A DNA stretch of 64,000 nt from contig OY970206.1 in the NCBI GenBank assembly GCA_963708425.1, forward strand, positions 2,418,001-2,482,000. The letters run 5' to 3'. Both the position numbers and the translations under genes were made by a program. Origin of the DNA: JACMNW01 sp963708425. Lineage in GTDB: Bacteria; Pseudomonadota; Alphaproteobacteria; Rhodobacterales; Rhodobacteraceae. Of the stretch, positions 60,468-64,000 are shown in pieces; the first letter of the stretch is position 1, and every line of letters starts with the position of its first letter. Below the pieces are notes generated by a model, which was given only the letters and a program-made list of their open reading frames with translations, had not been told where the DNA came from and ran no database searches.

Positions 60468-60663
60468 TATTTGGGGGCTTGACCCCCCACCCCATCCCTC
60501 CTCACGAGGGGGAGGGGGGGCGACGGTTTTGACGGTGCGGTGAGGGGGGCATATTGCTTTGGCGGGCGGCATTGCGCAATGAATGCGCGCCCTAGGGGTT
60601 TTCGTTGGTGATTTTGGGGTGGTGTTGAGTAGGGTTGGGAAAACTCAACCACAGGTGCCTGCC
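60468..60663. other. Gap between the RM relic and the DinB gene
   Basis: 196 bases. It has a C-run/G-run element (CCCTC, CTCAC, GAGGG, then GAGGGGGGG at about 60495-60522) that can fold as a short hairpin, and a small inverted repeat GGTTG/CAACC near 60633-60650. No gene is supported. Confidence 0.35.
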
Positions 60664-61221
60664 ATGACCGACCCCTGCCGCCCCTATCGACAGATGGCCC
60701 GCAATGCGTTGCTGGCCAATCGGCGGTTGCATCTGGCTTGTGCGGCGTTGGAGCCGGGGGAGTGGGGGGCGGGGCGGGTTTCGTTTTTTCCTTCGATTGA
60801 GGCGACGTTGAACCATATTTTGGTGGTTGGCTGGTTTTATGGGGATGCATTGCAGGGCGGCACGTTGGGGCCAGCGGCTTGGGCGGATGAGGTGCCGTGT
60901 CGGACGGTGGAGGCGTTGGCGGTGGCGCAGCAGAAACTGGATGCCGAGGTGATGGTGTTTTGTGATGGGCTGACGGCGGAGCAGTTGCAGGCGGAGGTGC
61001 GGATACGTCGGGTGGGCCGGGTGCAGGTGGAAACGGTGGCGGATACGCTGATGCATCTGTTTCTGCATGATCAGCACCACCGGGGGCAGGTGCATGCGAT
61101 GTTGGCGGGCAGCAGTGTGCGACCGCCGCAGTTGGATGAGTTCTTCATGGCGGATGACGCGGGGGCGCGGGTGGATGATTTGGCGGCGATGGGCCGGGAT
61201 GAAGCTTGGGTGATGCGTTAG
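60664..61221 (+). CDS. DinB-family metal-binding protein
   Basis: A 185-residue four-helix protein of the DinB/YfiT fold. The metal His triad is placed at NHILVVGW and HDQHHRGQVHAML, the standard positions. Members act in thiol metabolism or stress; no enzyme activity can be given. ATG 60664 is where homology begins. It converges with the HupE/UreJ-like gene, overlapping by 4 bases. Confidence 0.87.
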   Translation: MTDPCRPYRQMARNALLANRRLHLACAALEPGEWGAGRVSFFPSIEATLNHILVVGWFYGDALQGGTLGPAAWADEVPCRTVEALAVAQQKLDAEVMVFCDGLTAEQLQAEVRIRRVGRVQVETVADTLMHLFLHDQHHRGQVHAMLAGSSVRPPQLDEFFMADDAGARVDDLAAMGRDEAWVMR

Positions 61222-62384
61222 AAGAACACCCGTTGCCCGAACCAGTAGGCGCCGACGACGGCGATGACTGCCGAGGCGGGGATCGCGATGGCGGATCGGT
61301 ACCAGGGTTTGGCGCGGAACCAGTAGCCGACAAGGGCGAAGGCGGCGGCGATGACGGTAAGCTGGCCGAATTCTACTCCGAGGTTGAAGCCGAGAAGCGC
61401 GGGGATAAAGGCGGTTTCGGGCAGGCCGAACTCACCTAGGACAGAGGCGAAGCCGAGGCCGTGCAGCAGGCCGAAGCAGAAGACGACGACGGGTCGCCAG
61501 CGGCTTAGACCGTTTGTCAGGATATTTTCAACGGCGACGTAGACGATGGAGGCGGCGATTATGGGCTCGACGATGGTGCTGGGGATGGTGACGTAGCCGA
61601 GTGCGCCGAGGGCGAGGGTGACAGTGTGGGCGAGGGTGAAGGCAGTGACTTGCCACAGCAGCGGGCGCAGTTGGGTGGAGAGGAAGAACAGGCCGAGGAC
61701 GAATAGGATGTGATCGAGGCCTTTGGGGACGATGTGATCAAAGCCGACGGGAATGTAGTTGAGGAAGGTTTGCAGTTGGCCGACCTGACCGCCGCCGGAC
61801 AGGGTGATGGGGTCGCTTAGGCTGCCCGCTTCGAGGTAGCCGTCATAGGGTTTGTCGACGCCCATTTGGCGCAGGACCAACGCGCCGTAGGGTTCGGCCC
61901 AGCCGACCTGCACCGATTGTGCGCTGTCTGGCAGGGTGGCAGTGAAGCGCAGGATTGAGGTGCGGGCAATCTCGATGGTGCCGATGGGGGGGACATCTAT
62001 GCCGATCAGGGTTGGGGTTATGGTGGTATCGCCTGCGCGGATGGTGATGTTCTGCGCCATTTGCGGCCAGAATTCGGTGAAGCGGGCGGCAAGATCGGCG
62101 GGGGGGAGGGCGCGCAGATCGTCGTAGGTGGCGGCTTGCGGGGCTTCGTTCGTGTCGGCGGTTTGGGTCAGGTTGATGCCAGCGATCAGGCCTTCGACGG
62201 CAAGGCGAACCTCGAAGGTCAGCGTGGCATCGGTTTGAGTCATGTCGGCGATGGCGGGGACCACCTCATGTGCCGCGGCCCATGACGACAGCGTGATCCA
62301 CAGGGCAAGTGCCCTTGACAGGACGCGCAGCAGGGCCACCCTTGGGGTTGGTGATGCGACGGCCCCGATCGAGGAATGCGACAT
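61218..62384 (-). CDS. HupE/UreJ-family membrane protein
   Basis: A 388-residue protein. Signal-like N-terminus (about 15-40, ending WAAAHEV), a soluble extracytoplasmic domain (about 40-205), then six to seven helices in the HupE/UreJ region, with GFDHIVPKGLDHILFVLGLFFL, FTLAHTVTLALG and FGLLHGLGFASVL carrying the conserved His/Asp of this group, which in HupE/UreJ handles nickel. The neighbour is a DUF4198 protein, also linked to nickel/cobalt uptake, so metal import is likely. Start: ATG 62384 shares two bases with the divergent gene's ATG; GTG 62339 would be the alternative. Confidence 0.82.
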   Translation of the reverse strand: MSHSSIGAVASPTPRVALLRVLSRALALWITLSSWAAAHEVVPAIADMTQTDATLTFEVRLAVEGLIAGINLTQTADTNEAPQAATYDDLRALPPADLAARFTEFWPQMAQNITIRAGDTTITPTLIGIDVPPIGTIEIARTSILRFTATLPDSAQSVQVGWAEPYGALVLRQMGVDKPYDGYLEAGSLSDPITLSGGGQVGQLQTFLNYIPVGFDHIVPKGLDHILFVLGLFFLSTQLRPLLWQVTAFTLAHTVTLALGALGYVTIPSTIVEPIIAASIVYVAVENILTNGLSRWRPVVVFCFGLLHGLGFASVLGEFGLPETAFIPALLGFNLGVEFGQLTVIAAAFALVGYWFRAKPWYRSAIAIPASAVIAVVGAYWFGQRVFF

Positions 62385-63174
62385 GCGGATACTGCCCCTG
62401 CTATTGCTATTGGCGACGCCGATCAGCGCGCATGAATTGTGGATCGAGCCGCTGAACTGGCAGCCCGCGCCAGACGGTAGGCTGGAGGCCAACCTTGTCA
62501 ACGGGCAAAACTTCGAGGGCATTACGTTATCGTATCTGCCGAAGTGGTTTAGCCGGTTCGAAGTGGTCACTGGGGATAGCATGGCGGCGGTTGATGGACG
62601 GATCGGCAATACGCCCGCAGTCGCGCAGCCGGTGGCGGGCGATGGGTTGCATGTGGTGGTGTATCAATCGACGCCGTCGACTGTGACCTATGCCGAATGG
62701 GCGAAGTTTCTGACGTTTGTGACGCATAAGGATCTGGGCGATATTGGTGCGCAGCATCAGGCGCGGGGGTTGCCGGAAACTGCGTTCAAAGAGGTTTATA
62801 CGCGGTATTCCAAGGCGTTGGTCGGAGTTGGGTCTGCCGACGGGGCGGATAAGCGGATGGGGTTGGAAACGGAAATTGTGGCGTTGGACAACCCCTATGT
62901 GACGGGTGGCAGCACGGTGCGGGTGCAGTTGTTTTATGGCGACGAGGCGCGGGCCAATGCGCAGATTGAACTGTTCGAGAAGGCCGCCGATGGTACGGTT
63001 GTGGTGACGTTGCAGCGCACCGATGCGACAGGGATTGCCACGCTGCCAGTGCGGGCGGGGTATGAGTACATGGCGGATGCGGTGGTTATGCGGGAACCGT
63101 CTGATGCGTTGGCGGCGGAATATGGCGCGGTTTGGGAGACTCTGTGGGCGAATTTAACGTTTGCTGTGCCTTAG
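62383..63174 (+). CDS. DUF4198 (NikM-like) secreted protein
   Basis: A 263-residue exported protein: signal peptide (about 1-17, ending ISA-HE) so that the mature protein begins HELWIEP, the typical His-first DUF4198 start. Family blocks: FSRFEVVTGD, LETEIVALDNPYVTGGSTVRVQLFYGDEARANAQIELFEK and TDATGIATLPVRAGYEYMADAV. The N-terminal His may bind metal. GAGGAA lies 7 bases before the ATG. Divergent from the HupE-like gene with which it shares start-codon bases. Confidence 0.83.
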   Translation: MRILPLLLLLATPISAHELWIEPLNWQPAPDGRLEANLVNGQNFEGITLSYLPKWFSRFEVVTGDSMAAVDGRIGNTPAVAQPVAGDGLHVVVYQSTPSTVTYAEWAKFLTFVTHKDLGDIGAQHQARGLPETAFKEVYTRYSKALVGVGSADGADKRMGLETEIVALDNPYVTGGSTVRVQLFYGDEARANAQIELFEKAADGTVVVTLQRTDATGIATLPVRAGYEYMADAVVMREPSDALAAEYGAVWETLWANLTFAVP

Positions 63175-64000
63175 GGCTGGCGCAGGATTTTTGCGGCGGC
63201 GGCGCGGATGGCTTTGGTTAAGGGCGTGAGGGCGGGGGCGGTGAGGCGGGAAAACTGCCAGTAAAGTGCCACATCTAGTGGCGTGTTGGGGGCCAGTTCG
63301 GCCAAGCGGCCTTTTGCAAGGTGATCAGCGATCAGGGGTTCGGGGTTCATGCCCCAGCCGAGGCCTGCGAGGGCGGCGTCGACGAAGGCCTGACTGGATG
63401 CCATGCGGTGGGTGGGAAAGGCGAAGCGCGTACCCGTCAGGGCGTGCTGCCATGCGGCTTGCAGGCGGTCTTTGTCGGAAAACGTCAGGGCGGGGGCGTT
63501 GGCAAGGGCGGCTTTGGTTGCACCGTTGGGGAACCATTTTGCGATATAATCGGGGCTGGCGGTGGCGTGGTAGCGCAGTGCGCCGAGGGGGATGGTGTCG
63601 CAGCCTTGCAGGGGGCCGGGGTGTGAGGTGATGGCGGCGGCGACCTCGCCCCGTTTTAGCCAGTCTTGCGAATGATCCTGATCATCGATGACCAGATCGA
63701 ACAACATGTCTTGCGTCGCGGCGAGGGCCGGAATGACCCATGTGGCCAAGCTATCGGCGTTAACGGCGATGCGGAGGGTGGCGGGGCCAGCGTCCAGTTG
63801 CGGCAGGTCTTGCGACAATTGGGATTGCAGCAAAGCCACCTCATCATGGTGGCGGATCAGACGCAGGCCGGGCGGGGTGGCGGTGCAGGGTTGACCGCGA
63901 TGGATGAGGATGCAGCCCATACGTTCCTCCAGCGCTTTCAGGCGCTGGGAAATGGCGGATTGGGTGATGCCGATGCTGGATGCGGCCAGATCAAAGCTGC
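63171..64000 (-). CDS. LysR-family regulator, ArgP/IciA type (5' end outside window)
   Basis: At least 276 residues; the frame runs off the right edge. The visible part begins in the winged helix-turn-helix (SSIGITQSAISQRLKALEERMGCILIHRG) followed by the effector domain, with TLRIAVNADSLATWVIPAL, which is the ArgP/LysG signature. ArgP-type regulators sense lysine/arginine and usually drive an adjacent exporter (argO/lysE), which would lie beyond 64000. The 3' end overlaps the DUF4198 gene by 4 bases. Confidence 0.85.
   Translation of the reverse strand, partial: SFDLAASSIGITQSAISQRLKALEERMGCILIHRGQPCTATPPGLRLIRHHDEVALLQSQLSQDLPQLDAGPATLRIAVNADSLATWVIPALAATQDMLFDLVIDDQDHSQDWLKRGEVAAAITSHPGPLQGCDTIPLGALRYHATASPDYIAKWFPNGATKAALANAPALTFSDKDRLQAAWQHALTGTRFAFPTHRMASSQAFVDAALAGLGWGMNPEPLIADHLAKGRLAELAPNTPLDVALYWQFSRLTAPALTPLTKAIRAAAAKILRQP

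Overview
The window reads as chromosomal DNA of an alphaproteobacterium of the Rhodobacterales (Roseobacter/Paracoccaceae type). Grounds: high GC with G-rich plus-strand coding, a SAM/SAH riboswitch ahead of metK (a class described essentially from Rhodobacterales), the gene orders phoH-ybeY-corC-lnt and ybgC-tolQ-tolR-tolA-tolB-pal-cpoB-tilS-ftsH, a one-step phosphatidylcholine synthase, DUF484 next to xerC, and copies of an imperfect palindrome common in alphaproteobacteria. The genus cannot be fixed from the sequence alone. No tRNA, rRNA, CRISPR array, transposase or prophage was seen.

Layout. 1-4763: end of an OmpA-type gene, a small lipoprotein, then phoH, ybeY, corC and lnt. 4764-11934: riboswitch-metK, trmB, aroA, cmk, a small membrane protein on the minus strand, rpsA and ihfB. 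12001-14393: lapA, trpF, trpB. 14394-16280: an unusual three-gene cassette of two secreted PepSY-like proteins with nearly pure Asp/Gly/Ser/Asn tails and a membrane-anchored LuxR-type regulator. 16265-20393: DUF2237, ileS (with a patch of foreign-looking codon use in its editing domain), ogt. 20454-23564 (minus): pcs, xerC, DUF484, fructose-6-phosphate aldolase/transaldolase. 23689-30865: priA, an RTX-type protein, an MFS carrier, msrA, prmA, a small membrane protein behind a CtrA-like box, DUF1127. 31186-36580: ruvCAB, an unknown gene, an acyl-CoA-dehydrogenase-like gene, a methyltransferase. 36688-46685: ybgC-tol-pal-cpoB-tilS-ftsH and corA.

46690-50448 is a one-carbon block: a MOSC gene broken by an in-frame amber codon, fhs, a chorismate mutase and folD. 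50445-53651 holds pdeM and the ligase-associated DEXH helicase, without their usual ligase and exonuclease partners. 53733-58488 holds a YmdB-type phosphodiesterase, a DMT permease, an SLC13-type carrier, a lipoprotein and yebC. 58628-60467 is a small defence island: an MT-A70 methyltransferase overlapping a BglII/BstYI-like endonuclease, beside a 5'-truncated remnant of another restriction-modification gene. 60664-64000: DinB-like protein, a divergent HupE/UreJ-DUF4198 pair whose start codons may overlap, and a partial ArgP-type LysR regulator.

Most of the window is housekeeping. The parts that stand out are the PepSY/Asp-tail/LuxR cassette with its upstream inverted repeat, the ileS mosaic, the amber-split MOSC gene and the restriction-modification island with its relic.
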